Origin: Coccinella septempunctata
Taxonomy: Eukaryota > Arthropoda > Insecta > Coleoptera > Coccinellidae
Assembly (NCBI RefSeq): GCF_907165205.1
Contig: NC_058189.1
Span: 55,020,270 to 55,084,269 of the forward strand
DNA length: 64,000 nt
Direction of reading: 5' to 3'
Below the pieces are notes generated by a model. The model was not told the origin of the DNA and did no database searches. It was given only the letters and a program-made list of their open reading frames with translations. A program made the position numbers and the translations under genes. Below are positions 46,801 to 56,257 of the stretch, in pieces; within the stretch, counting starts at the first letter, position 1; each line of letters opens with the position of its first letter.

Positions 46801-49800
46801 TCCCTAGACCGTTTATTAGCTGAATTATCGCAAAGCAGTGGAAAAAACTTATCTCCTGATTCGACCATGTGGTTTCGTTTAGGATATTGGCTCGTTCGAT
46901 ATTTACGTGGTAATGAAAATGGAAACTTAGGATTGCCGAATTGTTCTCATTATATGATTCTGTGGTGCATCTATGCCGATGAACTTGATATTCATTGTCC
47001 AGCCATATGTTTATAAGTACCGTTATATAGTAGTCAGTAGTCCACGTAGTTTTGGTAGACCACCTGGAATCTTGCTTGACTTCATTCATATCACCCTATA
47101 TAGCAGGAACCCTGCATTAATGACATTGCTTCTTTCTTCTATAAAGTCTTGAAGAGAGACATTCAAGTTCATACTAGTACAAGTTCCTAAGGTCAACATC
47201 GGATTGTTTTGTGATGCACAAAAGTTGGAATAAAGTCAGCAGGTTTACAGTGATCTGTTTATTCTTGATCTTCAGATCACAGGAAAGGATGAAACCTTAG
47301 TTTTTGGTCAAAGCCAAAAGGATTCAGTTAAAAATTCGTCAAGACCGAACGGTTGCGCCGAGATGGATAAAATTCCCAGATTTATTACTAGAAGAATTGC
47401 TCTTTCAGAATATGGATCACATTTCCATCTATGGTTACTTTTATTGAGAGATAAACTATTCGAAAGCTGACCTCCGAAGAATCCTGAAAAAGATGGGTTC
47501 AGTTGAAAATTCGTCAAGAACGAACGGTTGCACTTAAATAGATGAAATTCTTAGATATATCACTAAAAGAGTTGCTCTTTCAGAAAATCTATCACATTTC
47601 TATCTACGGTTACTTTTATGGAGAGATAAACGACTCGAAAGCTGACCTTCGAAAATTCCTGAAAATGAGGGGCTCGGTTAAAAATTAGTCAAGACCGAAC
47701 GGTTGCGCCGAGATAGATGAAATTCTCAGATTTTTTACTAAAAGAGTTGCCCTTTCAGAATATGTATCACATTTTTATCTACGGTTACTTTCATCGAGAG
47801 ATAAACGACTCGAAAACTGACATTCGAAAAATTCTGAAAAATATGGGTTCAGTTAAAAATTCGTCAAGACTGAACGGTTGCGCCGAAATGGATGAAATTC
47901 TCAGATTTATTACTAGAAGAGTTGCTCTTTCAGAATATGTATCACATTTTCATCTAAGATTACTTTTAGTTACTTTTATTGAGAGATAAACGACTCGAAA
48001 GCTGACATTCGAAAAATCCTGAAATATATGGGTTCAAGTCAAGACTAAGCGGTTACGCTGAGATGGATGAAATTCTCAGATTTATTACTAGAAGAGTTGC
48101 TCTTTCAGAATAAGTAGCACATTTCCATCTACGGTTACTTTTATTGAGAGATAAACGACTCGAAATGGTATAGGCAAAAAGTGTTTCTGTCGATAGCGTT
48201 TAACTTCGTGTCAAGAGCTGGGATCTTTGAATTTTTTTGGTACGTAATGGTCAAAATGAGAAAACTGAAAGACGTGGTTGATAGCTTATGTTCGAAAAAG
48301 ATTAATCAAACAAATGGAAAACTATATTCCGAAATTCATTTTCGATGAAGCCAATTGGAGGTACCTAGATAACTTCAAAAACATTTTTTTATGGTATTTC
48401 AACAGCCTGTATCTTATAAACGGAGTCGATTCGGAAAAAATTGAAAAAATTTTTTTTCTTTGGCCTCAAGAATTTACTGTTAAAATATTTGCACGAGTCA
48501 CAGACTCACCCTGTATACAATTTAAATAAAACCACTTATCAGGAATTTGCACAGATGTACGAATTTAGTTCACAAAATTTAATCTAAGTGTCTACGTGAA
48601 GAAACGGTTCGGATTGAGTCGAATTAAGAACAAAATTATAGGTTCTTCATGAGTAAAAGATGATTTATGGGATTGACCCTCATCTCATTTCGCTCGAGCT
48701 CAAATTTTTCTTCGACTCAAGCAGTGAACGATAACGTTGTATAGAGTCATCTATCCCTATAAATTTCTATCTCAAAATGTCACGAAATTCCTTACAATAT
48801 AAATTGGCGTCAAGAATCAACTTCGTAAGCAAGCCGACGCATGAAGAGAAATGACTTTACTAACCGATCTGTTCCACTATCAATTTATAAAGTGGAAAGA
48901 GAGTATGATTATTTTTTAGTGGCACTAAAATCTTGCCATGGTTTTCGAGTCTCTAACTTGGATCGAATTCATTAAATCAAAGGTAGTGTTTTTATTGTAA
49001 ATATGATTGGACGGGACGATAAGTATTTTAAATTGCATGAGCTCTTTCTGATATGAGCAAATGTTCTACAGCGTGTCTCAAATCTGAGATATGACGTCAC
49101 AAATAATTTCTTTAAATGATCAACCTTTTCCTTTAGGAAAATCATAAAAAATTAGGATTTCTATTTGAAAAATTGTCGATGACGTCATTTATATCTCAGA
49201 TTTGAGGCACACTGTATAACTTTTTTCTTACGAGAAAACGAGCGTCGGCCTGTCTGAGCGTATTATTCACAACAAAAAAACCGTCTTTGATTTACAGAAA
49301 TCATTCCAAGGTAGAGATGAAAAGATATCTAAAACTATGATAATTTAAACAGAAAATTCGAAAACTTTAATCATCGACAACTTACCTTGCCGAAAGAGCC
49401 TTTACCCAGAACCATGATGAAGTTGAAATCACTGGCTCTTATAATATCTTTTTTACCCATATTGTGAGGAACATCTTTATGTTCTGTTGTTATGGATGGT
49501 TTCTTCGATATTGATGTTTTCTGGAATAAAAAAAAATATAAATATTTAAATTTCCATTCACGTGCAGGATTCATGAAATATTTGTTGGAATAGGGTAAAT
49601 ATAGCAAGTGTATAACTCTAAAACAAAAGAAGATAGAGGAATGCAGTCGAAGGCATTATTAGTTTCTCGAAAAATGACCACTGTAATATGCCATGCATTT
49701 TCCTCTATCTCGTTGGATTGAAAAAGTTACAGTTCAGGTATCACCAATTTTGCACCACCCTGTACACTGTTACTTGTGGGCTTAATGTGAAAAAACTTCT

Positions 49801-52800
49801 CCTGACAAATAGTATATGTATAACTACATTTCTAATAAAAATTGTGTTAATATGCCTTGTATTTCAGGTAGTGGCATAAAAAACCCATAATTAGTTTCTG
49901 ATGGAAGATCGAGTATCCTTCGAACATCAATTGTTACTTGAGTATTTCAGTTTTTAGAGAACTTTTAAAATGGAGGAAATTATTATTTACAAGTATTCTG
50001 AGTCAATGTGAATATTTTGATGAGCAAAGAAGATGATAAATAAAAATATTATATAAATATATTTTATTTTAAAGGTGGGTGGATGAAAAATGTCTGGAAT
50101 TATTTACAAAAATGATTACTTCTTCTCAATGTTGTAAGAGGAGCCAAAAAATGATCACAATCTAATTATTTACAGGGGATCTCCACTATAACTTACCACA
50201 AAGACAATATCAGGCTGTAAGTGGAAAACTCATGAGAAAGTAATTCAGAATCAATGTTTTTCTGGAGGTGATTCACTTTTTTCAATTGAACAAAAGTAAA
50301 TTGTGTGAAATAATTGATCAGGACGTTTCCGCAGATGTAAAAATTTGGACTTTCCGCTATTTATGCAAGATATACATAATTGGAAACCACATTCTTGCAT
50401 TTCCAGGATAGATGTCTCGTTGCTTTCTCCATAAGATATAATATTCAACTCACCCTCATTTGAGTTTTGATCTGTGCCAGATCAGCATTTTCTTCCGGCA
50501 CTGGAACATTGTAGAATTCACCTTCTTCCTGGGTGAGGAGCTTGAACCAGCCGTCAGCTGGAGATTTAATTATTTCTGAAATTCCGAAAGACAGGGAGCC
50601 CATGAAATCATTCCTTGACGTACGATCCCAGTCCCAAATTTCAATGAGCAATCGACGATCCTTGTCCTCCGGTTTCAGGTCGCTGAAATTGAAAACATAT
50701 CCTCGAGAAGTTCTTTTCTGATGATAATTGGAGTTATTCAAAATACGGAAATACAAAAGATAAAGAAAATTACCTACTTTATTTTTCCATCACAAGTAAC
50801 AAATATTGAAATACTAGATCTTTTTTTCCCTTATTCATATCATATCATTGAAAAACACATATTAGATAGCTTGGTTCATTTGAGCAAATGAGTCCTTGTG
50901 TAAAAATTCCAACAACAGATACGTAGCATGAGTTGTATAGGCAGGAATTATCTTGGGACTTAAATTTATCTAGAATGCTGAAAGTATAGGGGAAAAATAA
51001 CAACATTTTTTTTGATTGCCTCCTAGCTCTCTCCTTGATGTCTGATCAATTTCATTTTTGTCATTTTTTTGGTTTGTAAGAAACAAATTAAAAATTAGTT
51101 TTTCAGGCACCTTACTATTTGTTGACAAGGAATCACCTCTTAAATCTTTTGGCAACTATTCATTTATACCCTATATGAAAACTATATTCACCATCATACA
51201 AGATGAGTCTTTGACTCGTACAAATATTTCAAAAGTAGATTCTTGAGATCGAAAGGAACACTTTTTTCTTATACCATTCTTTCTGATTCGGCCCTGATAA
51301 AAAGGTAGAGCCATTTTGAGTTTTCATAATGAGCTGTGCCACCCTTGGAGGAACAAAATTACCTTCAGAATAACTAGCTTAATCTGTGACTCTACACATC
51401 TGTGGATCTTTTAAACAGAGTTGTATAGTAGCCATAGTACCCAAATTTTCAAATTTAACAGATAATTTTTCATTTCTGAACATCAAATTACTCGAAAACG
51501 GCGTATTATACGAGAAAATATGGGGAATACTTTTATTTTACAGAACGTTCAAATATTCATAAGATAGCGTCCAACTTAGTTTCAAGTTTTGAGATCTTAA
51601 ATTTTTTTGTATTTTTATGGTACGTGATGCTCATAATGAGAAAACTGGAAAACGTAGGTGACTCGGAAAAATTTATCAAATAAATGAAAAACTATATTCC
51701 GAAATTCATTTCATTCGGTTTTTTTTTTGTTATTTTTAGTTCTAACTAAAAATAAATGGTTTTTCAACATCCTGTATCTTTCAAACCGAACCGATTCGGA
51801 AAAAGTGATAAAGGAAAAAAGTGTTTTTTTGACCTCGGAAATCTACTGTTGATATATTTGTACTAGTCAAAATTCACCATGTATATGTTTTGATTATTTT
51901 ATCATACCCTCTTCTTATAAATTTCAATTAATTCAGGAGGAAATATAATTTTCGAACACAAAAACCATGTTCTGACTCAAGTGAATAATATTTTTAGAGC
52001 CCAGTAAAAAATATTTTTCGATTTTCACGTATTTTCATATCTCAACGAAAAATTTCTCAATTCCAAAAAAAATTATTTTTGAGTCCTCAGATATCAACCT
52101 TTTCTGTTCCGGAAAAGTATAGCTTTATTGGAGGTCTTCGAAGCCTAAAAAAATGTCAAGTACGAAGTAACAAGATTTTCGTAAAATGTTTTTTGGCATC
52201 TCGATGAAATGTTTTCTAATTTTTTTCAATTTCGAGAGAAATATTTTTGAAGCCTAAGTAAAATATTTAACTTGGAAGGATCATTTCGATCCTGAAAGAA
52301 GATATTTTTCGAATTTTTGAATTTGAATTTCTTGTATCCAGAAAAAAGATCTTCCGTGGCCCGAGAAAAACAAATAAGATTTCAAGGGAACTTATTAGTT
52401 CACCACGAAATAATATTTTCCGAGCCCAGAGAAAAAAAATCGGTAGACCAAGGAAATATATTTTGCTGGACTCGGAAAATAGATTTCCTCTGATATCTGA
52501 AGACGATGCTTTTAGAATGAGGAAAAAAGTATTTTTCGGAAAAGGAAAAAAATTTGCTGGAAAATTAGTTTTTAATTTCATGAAAACTTCATTCCTCCAA
52601 TTCGGGGAAGATTCCAGAAGAAAAATATTTTTTTAGAGGAGAAATTTTTTAGAAAGAATCAAGAAAATTTCTTCGTAAAATCCGGTGAAAAATATTGAAT
52701 TGCTAGTCGCATCATGAAAAAATAATATTCGATACCGGAGGTTTTATAACTTTATAATCCAAAAGAACCAAAAGACTTAATGAGCTTCCTGGGTACGCTA

Positions 52801-53981
52801 TTGTGCAGTTTTTTACTTTTCTTGCTTACAAGCTACAGTCTCTTGAATCCCATTCATTACCGAACGTCATAAAACAAACCAAATACATCAAATTCAAGGC
52901 TGAATCAATCGAGTTAAATATCAATTGAACACTGAAATGATAATCGCTTAACTGAATTTTGCGATCAATGAGCAACCTTATTGGTTTGGAATTTAACCGA
53001 CAAAGAGAGGCGGCATTCCCTCTTAATTAAATACACCTATAAAACTCATAACGACGGTCTGGCCTTTAGCAGATTGTATAACCTTTTGTGGAAATAATTT
53101 TAATAGAGCCAATAACGAAAGCCATTCAATAGGTGATGTGAACGGTAGCAAAATTCATAGGTTGTCACATTAATATAGGCTGTGGAAAATGATTTTGATA
53201 CCTATGTGATATTAATTGCATTTTGTCGTGAGAGTACAAAGGTAACTCGTTTATGCTTATCATATGAAATGTGCATAACGAAAAAAATAATTAAAATATT
53301 ACCACAGAAGTTCTAATAAAGAGTAGAAAATTTTAGCCAAGGTAACGATGAAGGGTAAGCATGAAACTGTTTTTCAATATTATCATTTAGTGAGGAAAAG
53401 AAATCCAAAGAATCCAAAGAAGGAAAATGGAATTTTTTCAGCAAACTTCACAAAAAAGTTTAAACACAAAAAGGTATCAACAAATAAGAATGCCATTCAT
53501 ATGTAAGGAGTATATTCATTCATCTGGGAATTCTTTCAGTCGATTTCCTTTTATTGAATTTTTTTCTCTGTTATTCAAACTAAGACTTTCTTAATTTTAA
53601 ATTACAAATTTTTTTCTATAAAATTATTCATTATCTTATTCTGTTCTGAGGAAAACAGAAACATCAACTAAACCTACTCTGGGATCTGATCCAAATAAAC
53701 ATCTTGATGCAAATATTCCTTCAATAAATTGATGGAAGTTTGGTGATCCCTATCAAGTGTTGAGCAATGTATTTCGAGAAATTTCGTTGGTTCTTGGTTC
53801 ATCATAGTTTCTAAACCTCGTACTTACAATGTGATGGTCTCATTCCATTCTGGATTCAGGCATGCCTTGATCGTTTTGGTTTTCTTTTTAACACCATCCG
53901 AATCTGGTATGAGCTTGAGTTTTACATAGGGATCGCTCAATCCGTTTGGATCCATTGGAATTAAGTTACGACCCTGTTTCA
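34713..53981 (-). CDS. Pkc53E: Conventional protein kinase C (Pkc53E-like), last 9 exons, 5' incomplete
   Basis: The exons, in transcript order, are 53981-53828, 50682-50454, 49520-49386, 42293-42120, 41338-41247, 40708-40507, 35735-35547, 35282-35142 and 34865-34713. All are GT-AG and in phase, giving 488 residues plus a split first codon. The C2 domain has the calcium-binding aspartates in MDPNGLSDPYVKL and WDWDRTSRNDFMG. The kinase domain has LGKGSFGKV, AIKILKK (catalytic Lys), YRDLKLDN, ADFGMCKE and the activation loop TKTFCGTPDYIAPE, whose Thr is the PDK1 site. The C-tail has the turn-motif Thr in LTPTDK and the hydrophobic-motif Ser in FMGFSFLNP. All catalytic residues are intact, so the enzyme should be active. 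cPKCs phosphorylate Ser/Thr at membranes in response to Ca2+ and diacylglycerol. Family length is about 670-680, so roughly 190 N-terminal residues (pseudosubstrate, C1A, C1B) are missing here and expected beyond the right edge. Confidence 0.95.
35142..35282 (-). CDS. Pkc53E: Pkc53E exon: end of the kinase domain
   Basis: Reads FLTKNPTKRLGCGTRGEEDV, FFRRIDWERIENREVQPPFK and then PKI. The donor is ATT|GTAAGT. Confidence 0.96.
35547..35735 (-). CDS. Pkc53E: Pkc53E exon: kinase C-lobe
   Basis: Reads IILYQPYGKSVDWWAYGVLL, EMLVGQPPFDGEDEEELFAA and SYPKSLSKEAKDVCKG. The acceptor is AAATTTTCAG and the donor GGA|GTGAGT. It is preceded by a 4.8-kb intron. Confidence 0.97.
35736..37790. other. Pkc53E intron, right of the C-lobe exon
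   Basis: No exon is seen. Stretches at 36050-36400 and 37000-37390 are less AT-rich than average but carry no motif I recognise. Confidence 0.4.
37799..38030 (-). pseudogene. Mariner transposase C-terminal relic
   Basis: On the minus strand, YSPDIA is followed after a frameshift by DY, a stop, then LLRQMQHDLAGHWLTSFAEI and ENWL, and further on SSLQKTRRFFEMEFENCLSG. This is the third catalytic region and C-tail of a mariner-family (DD34D) transposase. It is broken by a frameshift, a stop and an 8-bp tandem repeat. The rest of the element is not recognised. Confidence 0.7.
37877..37916. repeat. 8-bp tandem repeat, GGAGCCAA x 5
   Basis: Five perfect copies sit inside the mariner relic. On the minus strand they add LLGSLAPWLLGS to the transposase reading, where a normal protein has a single short stretch. 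This points to expansion after insertion. Confidence 0.95.
38688..38812. mobile_element. Small inverted-repeat element next to the LINE
   Basis: CACTGGCGCAG at the left faces CTGCGCCACTG at the right, about 125 bp apart, around a C-rich centre (CAAATCCCCCCC, CGCCCCCCAAAC). The outer bases (ATGAAGG) recur on both sides, possibly a target-site duplication. Confidence 0.5.
38813..39857 (+). mobile_element. 5'-truncated Jockey-like non-LTR retrotransposon
   Basis: A 250-residue frame (38818-39570) is the C-terminal part of a reverse transcriptase. It has the catalytic YADDT box near residue 17, then WCIKWKIKLNGQKSQAIL, YLGITLDKGLTWRSHI and the thumb-like LTYGSGAWGFA. It is followed by a 3' UTR with GGTTAGGTTTAGTGGG and an A-tract at 39843-39857, as expected for a LINE copied from its poly(A) end. 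The endonuclease and most RT motifs are missing. The first Met is internal to the original protein. Confidence 0.85.
40507..40708 (-). CDS. Pkc53E: Pkc53E exon: catalytic and activation loops
   Basis: Contains YRDLKLDN (catalytic Asp), KIADFGMCKE (DFG) and TKTFCGTPDYIAPE. The acceptor is TATTTACAG and the donor GAG|GTGAGT. Confidence 0.97.
41247..41338 (-). CDS. Pkc53E: Pkc53E exon: hinge of the kinase lobes
   Basis: Reads DRLYFVMEYVNGGDLMFQIQ then QCGKFKEPVA. The acceptor is GGTTTTCAG and the donor AGT|GTAAGT. At 92 bp it is too short to appear as a long reading frame, but its match to the family is complete. Confidence 0.95.
41759..41800. repeat. AT-rich microsatellite (TTATTA type)
   Basis: Imperfect runs of TATTATTTA in a Pkc intron. 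Confidence 0.6.
42120..42293 (-). CDS. Pkc53E: Pkc53E exon: kinase N-lobe
   Basis: Reads VMLAERKGTDELYAIKILKK (catalytic Lys), DDDVECTMVEKRVLAL (helix C Glu) and PPFLVQLHSCFQTM. The donor is ATG|GTAGAT, a weaker site than the others. Confidence 0.96.
43279..44365. mobile_element. TIR element (GGGCAAAATTGGTGA type), interrupted by mariner
   Basis: Starts TACAGAGTGGGCAAAATTGG, then GAGATAGAGGAAAATCCATGG. Its inner parts (TTATCTCCGTTTCTGTT, TTTGCTGAGTTATAA, TTTCTTATGAAAACAG) match 60640-61318. A 34-bp near-palindrome at 43423-43456 (GTTACAGGTCAAAATT arms, 2-bp spacer) lies inside. Confidence 0.7.
43586..44302 (-). mobile_element. Internally deleted DD41D mariner-like element
   Basis: The 717-bp element has inverted ends AAGGGTGG(C/T)CCAT and GGAATTT, flanked by TA. 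On the minus strand the N-terminus is MGRYSLEESWEILKTYFQSG (44189 down to about 44078). After a deletion with frameshift, the frame QKIEADDLDDVWFQQDGATS continues to CDLTPLDYYLWG and GGHLAEIIFHK, ending at 43690. I count 41 residues between the Asp of QQDG and that of TPLD, the DD41D spacing. The first catalytic Asp and about 190 residues are missing, so it cannot encode active transposase. Confidence 0.88.
44773..45768. mobile_element. 1.0-kb element with inverted ends TTAAGATGTCTAAAAC
   Basis: Left TTAAGATGTCTAAAACACTG and GGATATGGGATCAGTTTCG; right, inverted, GTTTTAGACATCTTAA and CGAAATTGATCCCATATC. The arms are about 130 bp and diverged. Interior non-coding as far as I can see; short frames at 44763-45046 lie across the left arm. 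Confidence 0.7.
45769..47299. other. Pkc53E intron with a possible TE fragment
   Basis: A block at about 46664-47105 begins TACAGGGTGTATTTGAAGG and ends TTCATATCACCCTATATAG, a likely decayed TIR element. The frame at 46436-46678 (80 residues) is unrecognised. No Pkc exon is seen. Confidence 0.4.
47300..48168. repeat. 175-bp satellite, five tandem copies
   Basis: The anchor TCGTCAAGA(C/A) recurs at 47336, 47511, 47686, 47861 and about 48036, a constant 175-bp period. Each unit includes CGAACGGTTGCGCCGAGATG, TTGCTCTTTCAGAATATG and GAGAGATAAACGACTCGAAA. Copy 4 has a small TTACTTTTAG duplication and copy 5 is missing part of its start. Translations across units repeat, but are not maintained in one frame. 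Confidence 0.93.
48175..48531. mobile_element. MITE family M1, right half
   Basis: Matches the right half of the 51196 copy: AAAATGAGAAAACTG, AATGGAAAACTATATTCCGA, CCTGTATCTTATAAACGG and GACTCACCCTGTATA. It starts directly after the 175-bp satellite ends. Confidence 0.72.
49067..49216. mobile_element. 150-bp palindromic MITE
   Basis: Left TACAGCGTGTCTCAAATCTG then AGATATGACGTCA; right, inverted, CAGATTTGAGGCACACTGTA with TGACGTCATTTATATCT. Each arm contains TGACGTCA, the sequence of a CRE/bZIP site, though function is not implied. Confidence 0.88.
49386..49520 (-). CDS. Pkc53E: Pkc53E exon: hinge and glycine loop
   Basis: Encodes the variable hinge (KTSISKKPSITTEHKDV) and the start of the kinase domain (ASDFNFIMVLGKGSFGK). 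The donor is AAG|GTAAGT. The next intron is 7.1 kb and full of repeats. Confidence 0.95.
49618..49776. mobile_element. Fragment of the GGGCAAAATTGGTGA TIR family
   Basis: AAAAGAAGATAGAGGAATGC to CAATTTTGCACCACCCTGTA matches the right end at about 61175-61315. It lies about 100 bp upstream, on the transcribed strand, of the exon at 49386-49520. Confidence 0.7.
50454..50682 (-). CDS. Pkc53E: Pkc53E exon: C2 domain, second half
   Basis: Reads DLKPEDKDRRLLIEIWDWDR, NDFMGSLSFG, GWFKLLTQEEGEFYNVPVPE and then the hinge ending QIKTQMR. The acceptor is TTTCAATTTCAG and the donor AGG|GTGAGT. Confidence 0.96.
51196..51886. mobile_element. MITE family M1, full copy
   Basis: Left GAGTCTTTGACTCGTACAAA and AGTAGATTCTTGAGATC; right GACCTCGGAAATCTACTG and TTTGTACTAGTCAAAATTC, the inverse. 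It is the most complete of four copies (others at 11070, 27503 and 48175). Confidence 0.82.
51980..52720. repeat. Degenerate A-rich repeat block
   Basis: Variants of AAATATTTTTCGAG followed by (A/G)CC(C/T)(A/G)(A/G)(A/G)AAAA recur every 40-70 bp (for example near 52010, 52250, 52305, 52425 and 52475). It looks like a very old minisatellite. The 104-residue minus-strand frame at 52267-52581 is a product of this composition. Confidence 0.4.
52721..53827. other. Pkc53E intron, nothing recognised
   Basis: AT-rich, with no repeat or exon that I can name. Confidence 0.5.
53828..53981 (-). CDS. Pkc53E: Pkc53E exon: C2 domain, first half
   Basis: Starts with the last two bases of a split codon, then KQGRNLIPMDPNGLSDPYVK up to NPEWNETIT. 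The acceptor is TTTTTTGCAG and the donor ATT|GTAAGT. This is the most 5' exon I can identify. Confidence 0.93.
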
Positions 53982-54157
53982 CTGCAAAAAAAATATTTTC
54001 AATAGGTGCAATAGGTTTTCGGAAGAACAAGACTGAAAACATTCATATGAATATTGGTGTCCAGGAAACATGAAATTATGGATTTACAATTTTACAGTAC
54101 AAGTATTTTCTTAATGAATTGTTTCATAATTCAGATAGGCACGATGATCTATTGATG

Positions 54158-55118
54158 TCTAGTTAGCCTAGACCAATTCCATGCATAAAAAAAATATTGC
54201 GTTACCATAGCAACGAACAATAACTCATTAGAAGTGTCAGTGTGAGGTTTGAGGTCAAAAAAGTAAACCAGAGTTACGCAATAAATTGAAAGAAAAAAGA
54301 TGTCTACCGAAATTGTGAAAATCGAAAAATTGGAGTATCGAGCCATCATCGAGTACCTGTATTTAAAAGGGTTAAGAGGTAAGCATATTTTCGAAGATAA
54401 GCTTAATACCCTTGGTGATCAATGTCCTTCGAATGCGACCGTGAAAAATTGGACTGCAACCTTCAAAAGAGGTAAATTTTCCATTGAAGATGATGACCGA
54501 TCGGGAAGGCCAGCTTCTGTGTCAGTCCCCGAAAATATATATGCATTGCATGACATGATTTTATCAGACCGTCGAATTGGGCGAAAACGGATATCTGAAA
54601 CACTGACTATTTCATACGAACGCTTTCATCATATAGTTCACGTCAATTTGGACATGAGGAAAATTGCTGCAAAATGGATCCCCAAACGTTTGAATGTTGA
54701 TCAAAAGCGGGCAAGGGTGAAAGCATCGCATTGTTACTATGTATGAGACATTGGGTACATTTCTACGATCCAGAAACAAACAACAAACGATGGAATGGCG
54801 TCACTCTGGTTCTCCAAGACCTATAAAGTTTCCTGTCCAAAAATCTGCTGGAAAAGTTCTTGCTTCAGTGTTTTGGGATTGCCATGGAGTAATCATGTTT
54901 GATTTTTTGGATGAGGATAGAACAGTAACTGGAGTTTACTATTCGACATTACTGATCAGTCTGCGGGATAATATTAAAGAGAAAAGAAGCGGAAAGCTAT
55001 CCAAAAGTATTTTGTTTTTGCAGGACAAGGCCCCTGCACACAAATCTCATGTTGCCATGCAAAAAATTCGTGTCGAATATGAAATTTTGTTTGGTTCTAT
55101 AGTAGGCTAAGAATTTTT
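54158..55118 (+). pseudogene. Decayed mariner (Mos1-like) transposase
   Basis: The start MSTEIVKIEKLEYRAIIEYL at 54300 leads into an HTH, the linker DDDRSGRPASVSVPENI and KWIPKRLNVDQKRARV. At about 54727 a deletion removes some 20 residues. Next comes VTMYET, where the first catalytic Asp (normally TMDET) has become Tyr, and then a one-base frameshift. The second part (54739-55110) has MEWRHSGSPRP, SAGKVLASVFWDCHGVI and the second Asp in FLQDKAPAHKS, then ends before the third. The edges GTTAGCCTAG and TAGGCTAAG may be remnants of terminal repeats. Inactive. Confidence 0.87.
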
Positions 55119-56257
55119 CAATATATCCTCGTACATTATGAGATGTTGCGAGAAAGTGAAAAGAATAATTAAATGTAACTTTGGTTTTCGGAATTTGACT
55201 ATGGTGTAGTACATAATTTTTACTCAGTTACGATTGAGTGCGATGTCTAAAACAATATTAAAATGGTAAATAGTTGATCGCTTCGCCGATTTCTAAGTTT
55301 TCACAAAGAAATCAATCCAGTACATCTAGAATCAAAAAGATTTCACTAGTAATGAACAGAAGGAAGAAAGGTCAAGTTTCCGATAAAAGTTGTTCCATCT
55401 GAGAAAACTGTTTATAGCGGCGTTATGTCTGTTCAGTTGAGAATTTCCCATCTTTTACCATAATATGTAAACATAAATCAGATTTATTATAAAGCTGTGC
55501 GATAAATCAGTGTTTTAAGTGCGAAGTTTCAGTTCTGTTATTCCCGCAGCTTTCACACTAAACATTCAATCGTTCGGGAATTTTTTGTGAAGATTTTTAT
55601 GGGCACTCTGTTTCAAACTTTTATGTGATGAATGTTTTGAATACTTCCCATTACAGTGGGTTATTTATCGCAATCCATACTGTTCGATTCTATAGTGAAT
55701 TTAATTTGCAACATAATATATAGCTTATTTTTTTCAATTGTAACACTTGCATATAAATGTTGATTTTACCGAAAAGAATGCTTGAAAAATACTGATAATT
55801 GTTATAATTTCAATCATTGGATGAGTAAATAGTAAGAATAACTGCAATAAAACTGGAGCAAAGCGAATTTTTCGAAATCGTTGGAATATAATCTAACATT
55901 GCATTGCATTATGTTTTATAAGCCGGATGGAAATTGATTTTCAAAGTCTCTCATAACCTGACACAACATAGAAGTATATAGTCCTAGATGCATTATCCAA
56001 AAATAGGGTTTTTATTTAAAAGAATAAAATTTACTATAAGGTATATCACTGAAAAGGAAGACTGAAAATATCTTTGACTACGCCACTGAAACTTCACGAA
56101 ATAGGGGCACAAATGCAGAGAGCAGAAAAATGAGTTCTCAGTTATAACTTGAGAACAAAAGAAGATATATAGCTGCGATTTTGGCCATCTTTCGAAAATC
56201 GAAGTCATGCCATTTATTTTTTCCTAACTTTTACAGAGCTACCATTCAATTTGATCC
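55119..56257. other. Probable Pkc53E intron, little recognised
   Basis: The part at 56080-56220 (TTCTCAGTTATAACTTGAGA, ACGCCACTGAAACTTC) resembles MITE ends. Nothing coding. Confidence 0.4.

Noticed and set aside
47300..48168. CRISPR-like array
   Set aside because: The five copies are contiguous 175-bp monomers with no unique spacers, in a eukaryotic intron.
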